NCBI GenBank assembly: GCA_963970005.1
Contig: CAXAMN010001447.1
Location: 1,274,110 to 1,338,109 of the forward strand
Direction: 5' to 3'
From: Durusdinium trenchii
Taxonomy: Eukaryota > Sar > Dinophyceae > Suessiales > Symbiodiniaceae
DNA length: 64,000 nt
Shown here: piece by piece, positions 51,901 to 63,983 of the stretch
How positions within the stretch are numbered: position 1 is the stretch's first letter
Layout of the letters: the number at the start of each line of letters is the position of its first letter
Notes under the pieces: model-generated
Seen by the model: the letters and a program-made list of their open reading frames with translations, nothing else
Databases searched by the model: none
What the model was told of the DNA's origin: nothing
Position numbers and translations under genes: made by a program

Positions 51901-52397
51901 TCACATCCAACGCCGGATGATCAGCTCAAGAAGAAGAAGAAGAAGCTTAAAAAGGTACACCTGGCAAAGGCCAAAATACTTAACTGCCAGCTCTGTTAGT
52001 CCAGCTCTTCTGTAGACTATCACGTTCGAACGATTCAGTTGTTAAGCTTTTGACAGAGCTTTGGGGAAGCCGTAGTCTTGGGGGTTGAAAGGGTGTGTAA
52101 AGAGATTCGGGAATGGCAGCCTACTGCTCGATAATGAAAATTGAGGCTGGCAGCATGGAAAGGGATGAACAGGAAGGCCTTGACATGCTGTGAGCCTTTT
52201 TAGCACAGCACACCTAGCTTCAGCTGCATTCCAGCCGAATGCCAATGATCGAGGCATATCGAGCCCCTAATCAAACGCGTGGAGCGTCCAGATTTGAACC
52301 TCCTTCGCCCCCTGCTGCACACACCTAGCAGCTAGCATTCCCCCCACACTCCCTCAGTCTTCAGTCTGCATGGAACAGCGATGCGTGAAAGAACGAG

Positions 52398-52880
52398 TCA
52401 CACGGCCCTGCTCACTCGTTTGCGCTTGGGCGTCGAGCAGCAAGTGCAGTGGCACAACTTCAAGGCGTTATGAGCCTTCTTGAACTGTGCCTTCAAAGTG
52501 ACCACATGGGTGCGCAGCTGCCTCAGCTCCTGCGTCTGCTGGGCAAGCAACTTCTCTTTCTTGCGCTCCTTCTTCTCTTTTTCTAGGCATCGAGGGCAGG
52601 TGTCGTAGTTGCCTTCGATGAAGTCGCAGTTCATGTCACTGTCTTCGTCACTGTCACGATCCCCTTCCCATGCGTACTCATCTGCATCATACGCCTCAAA
52701 CTTGTCCTTGCATGACAAGCACGTGTGGCACCCCATGATACAAACTGTGCTTTCTAGCTTTGCAACTAGCTCGGGCCGACGCTTCCCACGTACACACGCA
52801 CACAAAGCTCTGACTCTAACCGTTCTCAAGGGGATTCTAGCCGTTTCGGCCATGATGTCAGGAATTTCAACGTGGGCCAT
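52398..52880 (-). CDS. Intronless Cys-rich, coiled-coil protein, 160 codons
   Basis: An uninterrupted reverse-strand frame from ATG 52880 to TGA 52400-52398. The middle has CIMGCHTCLSCKDKF, then an acidic segment (EAYDADEYAWEGDRDSDEDSD), CDFIEGNYDTCPRC, a charged coiled coil (EKEKKERKKEKLLAQQ), and a tail with HCTCCSTPKRKRV. The paired CxxC motifs suggest zinc binding, and the tail resembles a basic nuclear localisation signal. The lack of introns, in a region where other genes are cut into tiny exons, suggests an mRNA-derived copy or an element-encoded protein. A nearer start at the Met before GCHTC is possible. No family recognised. Confidence 0.5.
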   Translation of the reverse strand: MAHVEIPDIMAETARIPLRTVRVRALCACVRGKRRPELVAKLESTVCIMGCHTCLSCKDKFEAYDADEYAWEGDRDSDEDSDMNCDFIEGNYDTCPRCLEKEKKERKKEKLLAQQTQELRQLRTHVVTLKAQFKKAHNALKLCHCTCCSTPKRKRVSRAV

Positions 52881-52899
52881 GCGGAACGTTATCAGTTTT

Positions 52900-53940
52900 A
52901 TTGTGTAGTCGGAATATCTTCACCGCCGGCCTCATTCTTTGGGAACTTGATAAACTAATTGAGTGGTAAATGTCAGGCAGGAAAACATATCTTGCGAAAC
53001 CATTCCATTGTCTGATCGAACATTACCTCTTTCAACAGAGCTGCAAGCTGCGCCGCACGTCATCGCCCGCCTCAGGGCAACGGCATCACCCAGCTGCAAG
53101 CCTGTCAGGTAGACCTGGTGAAGTCAATTGGTGTGAGAAGAGCTTCGCTGTGAGAAGCGTCGGTTCTTGTTACAAGTTACAAACAACAATCTGTCCAAGG
53201 TCAGGAGGCTTTGATGGAATCACATTCTAGTCCAACCAGCATTGGAGCTTGGAGTTACCAACAAAAATTCAGCTAAGTTGGATCATCCTAGGTCAGCAAA
53301 CAGCAAGCTGATTGCTGACCTAAGTGGTTGGTCTTCGTGCCAAGCCACGCGTGCTGGCGCCAAAGCGCTACCCACATGGGCTGGACATCGTTGCACCTCG
53401 CTCGTCGGGACAGTCGACAGTCGTGCAGTTCCACGATCCAGTCGTTCTGCTGGTGCCGTTATCTGATGTGATCTGGATCTCATTGATCAACTGTACTTGA
53501 GGGACCCCTCTAAAATGAAGAAAGCCGGGAACGCACAATCATGCTCTAATTGGTTTGTTGTGTGGTGCTGCGACTAAACAGAAACGTTCCACAAGAAGCT
53601 TGACAATCGAACTCCCCATGTGTCCTAGACTGCAAAACATCGAGTGGAGGAGAAAGTCGACCACAACCAGGGGTCAACGATCTCTAGCTCTGCTTCATGG
53701 GCAACTTCCTCACGCCTCTTGAAATGCAAACACGACCTCCCAAACCTGGGTCAGACCAAGTGGTGTGACCTCGATGCACTCGCCACCCTCGTCAGCCTTA
53801 CCCTCCCAACATGGTTACGTGGAACATGGCCCTGAAAGGATACTATTTTCTTAGACTAACTTTAACAGAGTTTTCCCACTTCCATATTGTTTCAGGGACA
53901 GTATCTTATCATGTGTTATCATCTGTCTATGGCATCAACC
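52900..53940. other. Interval with no supported gene
   Basis: Short open frames on both strands; none with motifs or splice support. Confidence 0.45.
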
Positions 53941-53943
53941 TTC

Positions 53944-54213
53944 TTAAGTGCCCTGTTCGCTTTGCGCAAATCCCAACGTGTTCATGATCTGTATGCGAGG
54001 CTTCTGCGTTGAACACCCACATCCTGGCATGAGCATAGGGACACTTCCAAGGCACGCATTTCTCTGCTCCGGTGAACAGCGTGGGAGGCCCAAAGGCATA
54101 AAGCACCTTTGGACATTGGCAACATGAAGTGCGGCTAAGAGAGGAACTTTCTCAGTGGAATCTAAAACGCTTTGTTCCGTATTGCATGAAGCTTTTAATC
54201 CTGTTGCGCTCAT
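53944..54213 (-). CDS. Weak hypothetical frame, 89 codons
   Basis: The reverse strand reads MSATGLKASCNTEQSVLDST and continues through a Cys/Pro-rich middle to TGA/TAA-type stop near 53944. Composition is protein-like, but there is no family match and no splice evidence. Reported only as a candidate. Confidence 0.2.
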   Translation of the reverse strand: MSATGLKASCNTEQSVLDSTEKVPLLAALHVANVQRCFMPLGLPRCSPEQRNACLGSVPMLMPGCGCSTQKPRIQIMNTLGFAQSEQGT

Positions 54214-55149
54214 GCATCTTTATCTTAGCAAGTCTTCTTAAGCTGCGTGCTACTATGCTCGTGCCTACATAAATATATCATGGCAAATCATGGAAGATCC
54301 TGTGATTATGCTTTGCATTCTATGCAAAGGTATTCCAAACACGAGTAATTAACTATAGATTCTTAACGCCAACTTCACAGCCTTGCTTGATCCCTCCTCC
54401 TCCTTCTTTCATCTCCTTTCCCCCAGTCGCAGTTCTGCGCCTTTCCCACACCAGCAGTTTTGAAGCTGTGCCACTGCGGAATGAGTGCCTTGGATTCGCG
54501 GAGTCCCACGGGTCGGAGATTGCGGCGTGGTGGTTTTTGAGCGCCGAGCGACCTGGGTAGTTATCATGATTGTGGGGTTCCAAGTGGAGGTCTAAATCAA
54601 CAGGAGGAGTCCCAGCAAAATGAGTTCTAATAAGCTATAGAGAGGTTGATGATGGGCAATGTTTGTGTTGGTCGACTTGCTGGTTTTGATCCCACGCTCA
54701 CTGGGAAGCTGCATAACCAAAAGGAACACTGTGCTCGATGCTGGAGCCTAGGCCTTGGGTGAACACATCACAGGCAAGATTGCACCAATTCTCCAGGAGG
54801 ACGTCCAAGAGACAAACTTCTCTTGGAGGCTTTGTCTCTTATTTTTGTTGTGCTCTATGACCCTCTATTCTCTTCGAAGCTGAAAGCATTCGAATTATTT
54901 GATTGTCCAATTCGGGCGCTTCCACTCACAGGTGAAACTCAAACATATCAATTGTTGATGTGCTTCTTCGTTCTCTACACGTAACCCACAATAAAATGGG
55001 ATTTCTAAGGAGGGATAAGGAGGGTTCAACTAGGATAAGAGGATACCGCTGGACACGTGGATTTATACCCAAACAGGTTTCGATCATAGCAGAAATACTG
55101 GAAGAGCGCGACATACCGCGCGTTTTTTTTATAGCTCCGGCGCCGTAGC

Positions 55150-55350
55150 TACTCAATCAATCCCAGGCTGGTGCAAATCATCCAATTCAACAACTTCTCC
55201 TGGCCGACCGCTCAGTCTGTGCGCATCAATTGAGTGTCTGGTGGCCAGTGGTTGTCGATCTGCTTGGCCCAAGTCCATACACTGGAGCTCAAGACCTGTC
55301 AGGACCATGTCGCTTGGTGTCAGGCGCTCCCCGTTGAGATCTCGCGACGA
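55150..55350 (-). CDS. Candidate exon, unknown
   Basis: Reverse-strand frame containing DLNGERLTPSDMVLTG and LELQCMDLGQADRQPL, then ending with EVVELDDLHQPG. Two internal AG|G words could be exon joints. Function unknown. Confidence 0.25.
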
Positions 55351-58198
55351 GTCAAGGAGACAAACGTGCGTAAGCCTGCTGAGGTAAGGAGACTTGTGTA
55401 AACCTGTGCTGGGTTGGATCGAATTCATCCATTTTGGACCGCCAGGAAGTTGAACTCCCGCAGCGGCATGAAACTGATCGAAGACGCCACCGTTTCGGTC
55501 ATTATGAATAAATTTACATACCTTTTAGCTTCAGTCCAGTCCGGTCACGTTTTGTGGTTCCTGGCATCCCCCCTTCGCTGCCTTTTGGGTGTCGGTGTTT
55601 TGGGCCCAAGCAGTACCGACGCCGCTGTTCGGCCCAAGTCACGGCTGACTGCATGATGTCGCATGGGGTCGCATGCTCCCCAACCTCATCGTTTGGGCAA
55701 AGAAGAAACACATCATACACCTTCCAACAGGTCTCCGACATGGTAGCTGAAATGGAGACTTAAAAGTGGCAGGTGGTGACCTGGCAGTGAAGGTGCTGGT
55801 ATATCATCTTGCTGTGATATTTATATGCGATCTAGTCCTATTCTAAGGTGTCTGTTCAACCAAAACGTTCAAGTCAATCCTCTGTGAGCTCTCCCCCCCA
55901 AAGATTCTCTTTACTTCTGAATCGAAACAAGATGAAACAAGCAGTTCCTTGCTGATTCACCTGTGGAAACTGAGGAGGACACCTAGGTTGAGTGCAGGTG
56001 CCCCGTCAAGTCCTTCGATACACGAGGAGATACCTAGGGACGGCGCAGGGTTTGTGCACGTGGCGGTGTCGACAGCGGGACGGCAGGATTGGAGGAAGGC
56101 TGCTTGGGCAACTTGGATCTAAACCTAAACCAAGTTGTCTGGAGTGAAGGCATGACGGCATGACGTGCATTCATTAGATTTCATGTTGTATATAATTACA
56201 CATGACAGCAACCCTGAAATGGCCGAAGTGCAGCGATACACCCGTGACTCGTCTAATGTATATGCTTACATATATACATGTTTCGATGCCACACCAAGTC
56301 GAAACAATGAAAATTCAGAAGTCATCACTCCCCAGCTGGAAATTTTGGATGTCCTTTTCCAAACGCTTTCATTTGGTATTTTTATTTCAACGAACTCTTG
56401 ATAAACCTTCCTTTCAGCCGACCGTCCTCCGCTTCCCACGACGTTCCCACGCCGGCGCACAAAGGTCCGGCCATTCGTGTCCGCCGTTCGGAGATCTTCG
56501 GGCCTTCCGACCGCCGGTGGATGGTCCGTTCGAGACATGGTCGTTGGTAGCGAGACATGACATCTGAGGGAAACAGTCCCCTGATGGTAGCGAAAATCGA
56601 TGTTTGCTGGTTGATGTTTGATGTTTGATGTTCAGTCTTCTTTTTGTGATTCGTCTCTTTTTCATGTTCTTGTTCAAGGAAACACAAAGCTTCGGCGCCC
56701 GAGGTTCTGCTTCCGGCTCTCGTCATCAAACCGACGAGATGCGTGGAAAACGACGTCCCCCCGTTCGACGTCGTGGCCTGTCCCCAGTGGGTTAAGAGTA
56801 GATGGCACAATCCCCAAGAAACGGTGGTTTATATATATGGACCCCTATATAAAAGACATCTTGCGGTTTGTGCCATCTACTCTCAATCCACTGTACATGT
56901 CTTTACCAAGTCTGCGCTGATGGAGCAAGTGCTTCAATCGTTCGAGTCTTTAAGCTATAGAGAAACAGTTCAAAGAAACCTTCAGAAACAGCTGTACTGT
57001 ACATGACATGAATTTTGTTATAAAGCCATTTTTCTATGTCCAGTTTGCACCTGCCTAGTTCATTCGCTCCAATCACTCCAAATAACACCTGTCACTATGC
57101 TTGAAGGCGCCTCAAGGCCATGCCGGGGGGCTGGAGCCTTTCTCGGCTCGAAGCGCTCCTGGTCCCGTTTAGATGAGGGGACAATATATGTAGCTTGTAC
57201 CCTCCAACAAACATGGAAGTGGACAACCAACTACTTGTGGCCCAAAGCCATTGAACCCGCGACCACGAGAGTTGCAGTTGGAGGGCTGGTAAACCATCTT
57301 TCTTCATCACAGTCGCAAGTTCTCCATAGCCCTGCCAGGAAAATTTCAACATCTAAGATAATAGAACACATCTCCTGGAAGGAGGTCATACCCAGCGTTG
57401 CAGCTTTTTTTAGTTTTGACAAACACCAGTGAAAGAAAACATAGGACTCCTTGCTCGCGTACCCTTGTCCCTTCCTGATTTTTCAGTTTCGAAGCTGTCC
57501 ATTAGGCAATGCTCACTGCGGATTGTGTCAACCATTCACACAATACAATGTGTGTGTGTGTGTTGCCTGCTGGACAAGGCCCAACATGCAACAGCGACAC
57601 CTAGTGGAGAGACTTGAACAACAAACGAAACGTGTTGGCAAACAGGTTCTGAGTGTTGATTCATGATTTTATAAACAAGAAAAGGATGGACATGTTGGTG
57701 TCTCCCCTGCACTTGATGAAAAACGATCACATGAATAAACTCCATGTCACAGCCATGTTACAGCCATGGATCAGCCCAATAATATGAACACATATGAACA
57801 CCAACCCCAGGGAGATCACAAAACAGTGTCTGAACTACAAGACAAATTGCTAAACAAGCTTCAACACTGGACTGGAACTACAATCTTCCTCAAGCTTTCC
57901 TGTCAAAACTGCAACACCACAGAACTCATTCTTGCTTTGGCTTAGTGGCCTCCGGGTGAAAAAGGCTGGCCGTGAGATGTTCCGCACTTTTTGAGGGTCC
58001 TCGTTTTGCATTTCAGATCTGACAGGATCCCTAAAAATTATGGTCAATGTAGGCAAACATGCCAGATAGCTATATACCATATATATATATATACTTCAAT
58101 CCAAAAAAAACACTCAAATCAATTCCTTCTCAACCAAACTCCACCTCTGATATAAAAAACATCTCATCTTCAGACTTCAGACTCTTCGTTTCTCCCAC

Positions 58199-58741
58199 CT
58201 GACGATCAGTAGGTCGTATCTCGCGGGCCTTGAGAGCTCGCCCACGCCGTAGAAAGGTGGCCTGCGGAGCCGTTCAGGCGGAGCCGTTACGCTGGAGCCA
58301 GCTTTGACGAGATATGAAGTGTATACACAGTAATATAGGAGTATAGAACATGCAGACAAAAATTAAACATGTCCAGGACTGTCCAGGATTGAAATATAGT
58401 GCTAAAAATTTGACATATATACTGGGCAGTATATATATATATAACGACAGGTAGACATGTGTTGACACGTCCAAGACTTCGGAGAAAGGCAATCATGACG
58501 CATGCCTGTTGGTGCATGTTGTTCGTTGATGTCCACATGTCCCTACACTTCTGGCCATACAAGAGTTGGAGTTGTTCCTCTTCATATGTTAGGAAAAACA
58601 AACTTTGGGATGAAGCGTCTGAAGGCGTTGGAACATGGTGGAACAGTTCCAAGAGTTCCCAAATCCCGGAGGCATGCGACGCATGACCTGCACAGCCTCC
58701 ACGTGACCTGCGGCCTTCTCTGCGGACTCCGCTTTGCGGCC
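58199..58741 (-). CDS. Two exons of an unknown basic protein
   Basis: Exon 58741-58688 (acceptor ttcag, donor cag|gtc) encodes GRKAESAEKAAGHVEAVQ. Exon 58261-58199 (acceptor cgcag, donor cag|gtg) encodes ATFLRRGRALKAREIRP and TDRQ. Both are phase 0 and join cleanly. The peptide is basic and probably helical. A further segment at about 57960-58010 (NEDPQKVRNISRPAFF) and one near 57165-57145 (ERFEPRK) may be later exons. No family recognised. Confidence 0.4.
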
Positions 58742-58794
58742 CTGAAATGGGAGAGCCGAGGTCTTCTGGTCTGTATGTTTTTATCTACTTAGTG

Positions 58795-58866
58795 GTTCCC
58801 AAATAGATAGAAACGGTTTCCAATATTTTGTTAGTGGGGATTTACTTTTCTATCTATTTGGGGGTT
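58795..58866. mobile_element. MITE-like foldback element, copy 2 (reverse orientation)
   Basis: Perfect 16-bp inverted arms cccaaatagatagaaa (58798-58813) and tttctatctatttggg (58847-58862). Read on the reverse strand, its first 24 or so bases (cccccaaatagatagaaaag then taaa) are nearly the same as the left end of the element at 8258. Confidence 0.65.
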
Positions 58867-58987
58867 ACTTTTTTGTTCTAGAACTAAAAAGATACTAAAA
58901 GAATGAACACACACACACGTTGGTCACCACTTCAAACAATATGAATACTTAACAATGGGGCTGACCACTTCAATCTTCACACACACA

Positions 58988-59240
58988 CACTTAGACAATG
59001 GGTTTGCAGTTAACTCTGTTCCTCAGCGAAATGAACGATGGAACCGCAAGGTGGTGAAGTCAGCGCAATTGGAATGTTTAACAAAATGCTCACTTGTCTG
59101 CAGTCGCGCGGCAGCTGAAAGAGTCCCTGCATCCTGGTCATCTGGATAGAGCTTCGAGGGCGACAGCTATGCAGTGACCCTCTTGCCCCCTGCTTGCCGA
59201 AAACTCTTAGAACCAGAGTGTGACACACACACACACACTC
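58988..59240. repeat. Direct duplication, left copy
   Basis: Begins cttagacaatgggtttgcag, passes through gtggtgaagtcagcgcaatt and ends in a CA microsatellite. It matches 59918-60296 with scattered substitutions, but lacks about 110 bp present there between cagctgaaag and tccctgcatcctgg. Confidence 0.85.
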
Positions 59241-59611
59241 GGCCGCTTGGCGGATCTCTCGCGCAAAGGCCTAAATAGGCACCTAAAAAGCCTTAGAAAC
59301 GCAAGAAACAAAAACAGAAAGAGAGCAGCGCTAAAAGGGCAGGAGAGAAAGATAGGGGTAGAAAAAATGACTACTTAGCCCTTGACTGGGGTAGGGAAAC
59401 GAGCCTCAAGAGCCACCTAAAAAGCCTGAGAGAAAGCCCAAGAAAACAGGGAGGGGATGTATGTACATGTGTGTGTGTCCGTGTGTGTGTGTGTTTGAAT
59501 ACCTAGCACTCTAGAGTTACTGAATACTTAGCGGAAGTTAATTAGGTGTAATAGTTAGGGAGCGGGACTTTAGTCTTAAACCACCCGGGTAGAGTAGACT
59601 AGAACAGGGAC

Positions 59612-59665
59612 AACAGAGGGAAAGGCACCGACACACAAGTGTGTCGAGCACCATTTCCCTCTGTT
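59612..59665. other. Hairpin between the direct duplicates
   Basis: Outer arms aacagagggaaa (59612-59623) and tttccctctgtt (59654-59665) are perfect 12-bp inverted repeats. Inner arms cgacacac (59629-59636) and gtgtgtcg (59639-59646) pair around a 2-base turn. It could fold as a structured RNA or be the core of a small foldback transposon. Confidence 0.75.
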
Positions 59666-59917
59666 ACCCTAATTAGAGGGGGGGTTGTTTGGGGTAGAGA
59701 ACCCGTCAGGGTTTATGCTCCGTATGCCCGGCGGCTTCGAATTTCCGTATACCCGGCGGTGTTGATTCAGGAAACTCAGTGGGTGAAACAAACATCAGAA
59801 AAGATAGTCCAACGCGTGCAGAAAGCAGCAAAGTCAGTCAAGTGGTAATCCGGCGTGATCTCAGCGCCCCAGTGACGGGGATCACACTCTGCACCCAGTG
59901 GGACGACAGAGCGGCAC

Positions 59918-60263
59918 ACACTTAGACATTGGGGTTGCAGTTAGCTCTGTTCCTCAGCGAAGTGAACGATGGAGCCGCAAGGTGGTGAAGTCAGCGCAAT
60001 TGGAATGTTTAACAAAATGTCCACTTTTTTCAGCCGCACGGCAGCTGAAAGCGGCGGAGGGAAACAAGTTTGGGGGAAGTATCGTGAAAGAACCATGAAC
60101 CAAAACGTGGAAAGTGGAGTCACAGCTTGTTCAAAAGTTGAAGCAGGTACACAGGGATGATCAGTCCCTGCATCCTGGTCATCTGCATAGAGCTTCGTTG
60201 GCGACAGCTATGCAGCGACCCTGTCGCCCCCTGCTTGCCGAAAACTCTTAGAAACAGAGTGTG

Positions 60264-60294
<31 letters not shown>

Positions 60295-60296
60295 TT
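59918..60296. repeat. Direct duplication, right copy
   Basis: Counterpart of 58988-59240. It contains an extra internal block of about 110 bp (around 60050-60165) and ends in a longer CA/CG dinucleotide tract. Confidence 0.85.
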
Positions 60297-60299
60297 GGT

Positions 60300-63200
60300 T
60301 ATCTGCAGAATCATCGGTCAAACAACATGCAAGCATCGAAGTATCGAAGGAGCCTGTCTGAGCATGGAAGAGTCTGAGACAGTGAGCAAGACGCTGAATA
60401 GCTGAATGACGTCCTCTTGGGGACAAGAAAAGGAGTCAGTTTGATACGTACTTTGATACGTACCATATAGATACCACACCTATATTGGTCGTACAACCAA
60501 CCTAGCAAAAGGCCAAACGATACCACTGGTGACAGCCAGATCGATGCCTTGAAATTCGGCTGCTCTGTGCTCCACACATGGCATGTTTCTGGAGAAAGAC
60601 CGATGATGTCGAGAAAATGCCCCAAGCATTGTGGTTTCCGGACCCAAAAACCTGATCTCCCGCCATACCAGAGCCTGATAGAGCCTGACTGACTCCACAG
60701 GACACCAATGTTTCGACGCCCCAACAACCCTCAGTCTGACCTGGGGGTGCTTTGCGCTGGTTTGTGCTGGTAGTTGGACGGTGAATGTCTCCTAAAGATA
60801 GATACAACTCGGACCTCTGAACGACAACGACGACAACAACTGGCACGTTTGGCTTCAATGCTTGTCACGCCTCCAGCCGATACCTCTCGCTCCGGCCTGC
60901 TCGAACATACACGAGGAACCCGAGATTTGGGGGGCGATTCAGGACTCCGGCGATGGACCTTGGGCGTACGGTATTGCAGAACATGTTCCACTAGGGTGGA
61001 GGCCATTGCAATTGAGGTGGAGGCCATCACTATGAAAATGATTGTGGATGATCATGAGTAGGGATATGTAGGGATGCTGATGCGGATCTGCCACACGCAA
61101 ATTTCACCACGCAATCTTCATCTTGCATTGTTCCCCACCCAACCAGTGGATGGTTTCCAATCCCCTCAACGTGGTCAAGAAACAGGGTGGCATGTCCGCT
61201 GAACTCCGTACACCTTTCCTTCTTGCTTTTTTATCGTACACGATCACGAACTGCTCTTTTCTCTTGCACTCTGCCTGGCACACACACGTGTAATCCTGCC
61301 AAAAAATATCCAAAGACCAAGGATCTCCTGCTATATCCACACGTGATCCAGGCCTATTTGGTTCGTTATCTTTTTTTTTTTGGGTCATTGGACGATGGAT
61401 GACGTACCCGACCTGACCACTCGGTGTGCCTGGGAGCTGAACTCGCTGAACTCGCGCTCGCGGTCGAACTCGCTGAACGAGCGCTCGCTGTCGAGTCAAA
61501 GATGCACGGGCCTAGGAGGAACGGTTGTTTCTCACATGTATATTTAGTATATATCATGTATATGTCATATTAAATGTATAGTTATGCTACATATTATGTC
61601 ATAAAGTTATATGGTATATTACATATCACAATATATCACACATAAGCTTCCAATGGCTGAGTTTCACTTCAATGTTAATCATGTAGAAGCTTTGCACGGA
61701 CACTCCATGTATGGGATGCATGCCTACATTGACCCCTGAAACCATGAAACCACCCCACCTGGATTTGAGCTAAGATTAAGATTATTGGGAACACATGGAG
61801 CCTCTTTGCCACTAATGCTTGTTTGCTCCTTTGCTCGCAAGTCTTGAGTCCATCCTTCTGCTTAAAATTCTTGCATAGGACCCCTCTTTTCATCCCCATC
61901 TTACCTAAGGGTACGACTGGAGCTTTTTGCTCGCTTCCCCCGCACTGTCGCAAACCTCAGGCGTGCAGTAGGAGGACATGCTGACTGAGTGGGTTCATGG
62001 TCAAGTGTTCTCTTGTGTTCTCTACATTGAGTAACGACACAAATGTGCGTGTTATATATATATGCAAGCATCCTAATATATTGATATGCTGATTCAAACT
62101 CACACGTAATTATAACATGGTGCATGTGCAACCACATGGAACCACGTTATTATTGTTGTTATTTTTGTTTTAAAGGTGGGTCACTTGATTGATTAAAGTT
62201 GGCTCAAGACCAAACCAATCTCTTGAAAGGAAACTATCCTCCCTCCAACAAACATGGAAGCAAACAATGCCCCCGTTTGGTATTCGGAACATGGTCTGTC
62301 TAAGGGTAAGGCCATCCACTTCCATAGTGTGGAAGTGAGGGAGGTCTCCACAACATCTATCTAACAACCTTGCAACTTCAACCCCCCAAAATAAACCAAG
62401 ATCTCCACAAATTCTTAAAACAGGCAAACAAACAAACATAACAAACATTCTTACCCAAGCTGCACTTGCTGTACTACCGCGCCCCGGGGGCGGGCGAATA
62501 GCACGGACGCCGCCCTGGGTTTTCCCCGGCGCCCTTCACCGAGCGCGGCGCTTGGCCGCGAAGGTCCGGTAAACCTTGGTCCGGCACCTCCCTGGACCAA
62601 AAAGGCCCTGGGTGCCATATTTTTGCAATACTTCTGTTGTGATGAATGTGTAAACATTTAACTATCATTTAACCGTTCATGACAATGTGTGTGACCAGCC
62701 AGTTGGATTGGAGTATAAAAGAAATTCTTCGAAGCTTACAACACCTCAACACTCTTTTTTCTGCTTCAGGTTCTTCACAGCATTGATGTACTAGGCGTTT
62801 TGTTTGTTTTGACACCCCAAAAGCTAAGTCAAGCATCTTGAGATATCTTGAGGACGGATTCTTTTAACCATAGGGAAGCGACAAGCCCTGCTACCTTCCC
62901 TTTTCAATCATCTCACACCCACGAGGGCAAACACATGGGTCCCGGAGTGCGAGTCGTCACCAAAACGGTGGAAAACATGTTTGATGTCTAACTGTCTAAG
63001 TGAATGTTATACAAACTATGTATACTATGTTCAGATTGTGCATAATCACATGTGTGATGACATGTGAGCACACCATTGATAGTTACGGACGGTATTGGCT
63101 TTGGGCAATTGAGGCTCCAAGCACAAACTTCGGCGAATGGCAGGTCCGCATCCCGAGTCTCAGCTCCGATTCACTGCAAGTGAAGTTCCCGAAACAAAAA

Positions 63201-63930
63201 GAGAACACGCGAAACAACGACTCTTGAACGAAGAAGACCCGGAGAAAAACACCCTGCCTGACGAAACTGTACCGCCAGCTCTCCGTCAGTTTCTCTTTTC
63301 TCTTCGGCCTTCTCTTCGACCGGTCTCTCTCTCTGAGAGCTGGACTCGTGACTGTCGTGACCTCAAAGACGACACGTAGAGGGGGCCACGAAAACCACGA
63401 CGGGAAAACCGCCACGATACGGGAAAACCGGCCTGTAGAATGCAACTCTTCGCAATGGACGCTGGAACTGTCCATCTTCATGGACTCATCCACAAAGTCC
63501 TGCAACCAAGACCAGATCATCTTTGCATCAATGTATTACAAGAAGGCTCTCTTGGATTCTCTGTTGACATCTTGCTGATTCCGGATTTGTTGTTCTTTTG
63601 GCTCACTCCTCGGACTCTGTTGCACCAGCCATTTTAAACCTCACGATACGTACAGTCAAGCATATGCTGCTGGTAACAGTTGTGTGACATGGAGGGCACG
63701 GCTCGGGAGCCGCTCCTGCCCCGGAAATTCGAAGGGGTTGGAATGGGCACCAGTGGTGCACCGGTGGGAGCAAATCGGAGCGATATGGAAACGATTCCCT
63801 TCAACCTTACACATCAGCTGAGACTAGGCGTTCACCAGAATTGAATCATATTCAACACGTTTATACCACCGTACACTGCTCGAATCTCACATGAAACTGC
63901 ACAGTGCTTATGGCCCAAGCATTGATTTTG
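60300..63930. other. Interval with weak frames only
   Basis: Frames at 60774-61061 (+), 62490-62657 (-, Gly/Pro/Arg-rich) and 63137-63379 (+) are open but unsupported. A tandem gaactcgctgaac/gcgctcgc array lies at about 61436-61500, and an AT-rich tract at 61540-61640. A weaker leader-like word ttggctcaag sits at 62199. Confidence 0.4.
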
Positions 63931-63933
63931 CAG

Positions 63934-63983
63934 GCGATGGCGATCGGCTTGTCATTGTCCTCGTTGACAACATCATGTTTGAT
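63934..63983 (-). CDS. Candidate exon at the right edge
   Basis: After an AG at 63984, the reverse strand reads IKHDVVNEDNDKPIAIA, a protein-like peptide of about 17 residues. The gene would start beyond the window. No family can be assigned from so little. Confidence 0.25.

Noticed and set aside
52280-52310. Possible tRNA T-arm (gatttgaacc)
   Set aside because: Stem pairing fails at several positions and there is no cloverleaf.
63083-63520. 145-codon reverse-strand frame
   Set aside because: A competing + strand frame looks equally plausible and neither has motifs or splice support.
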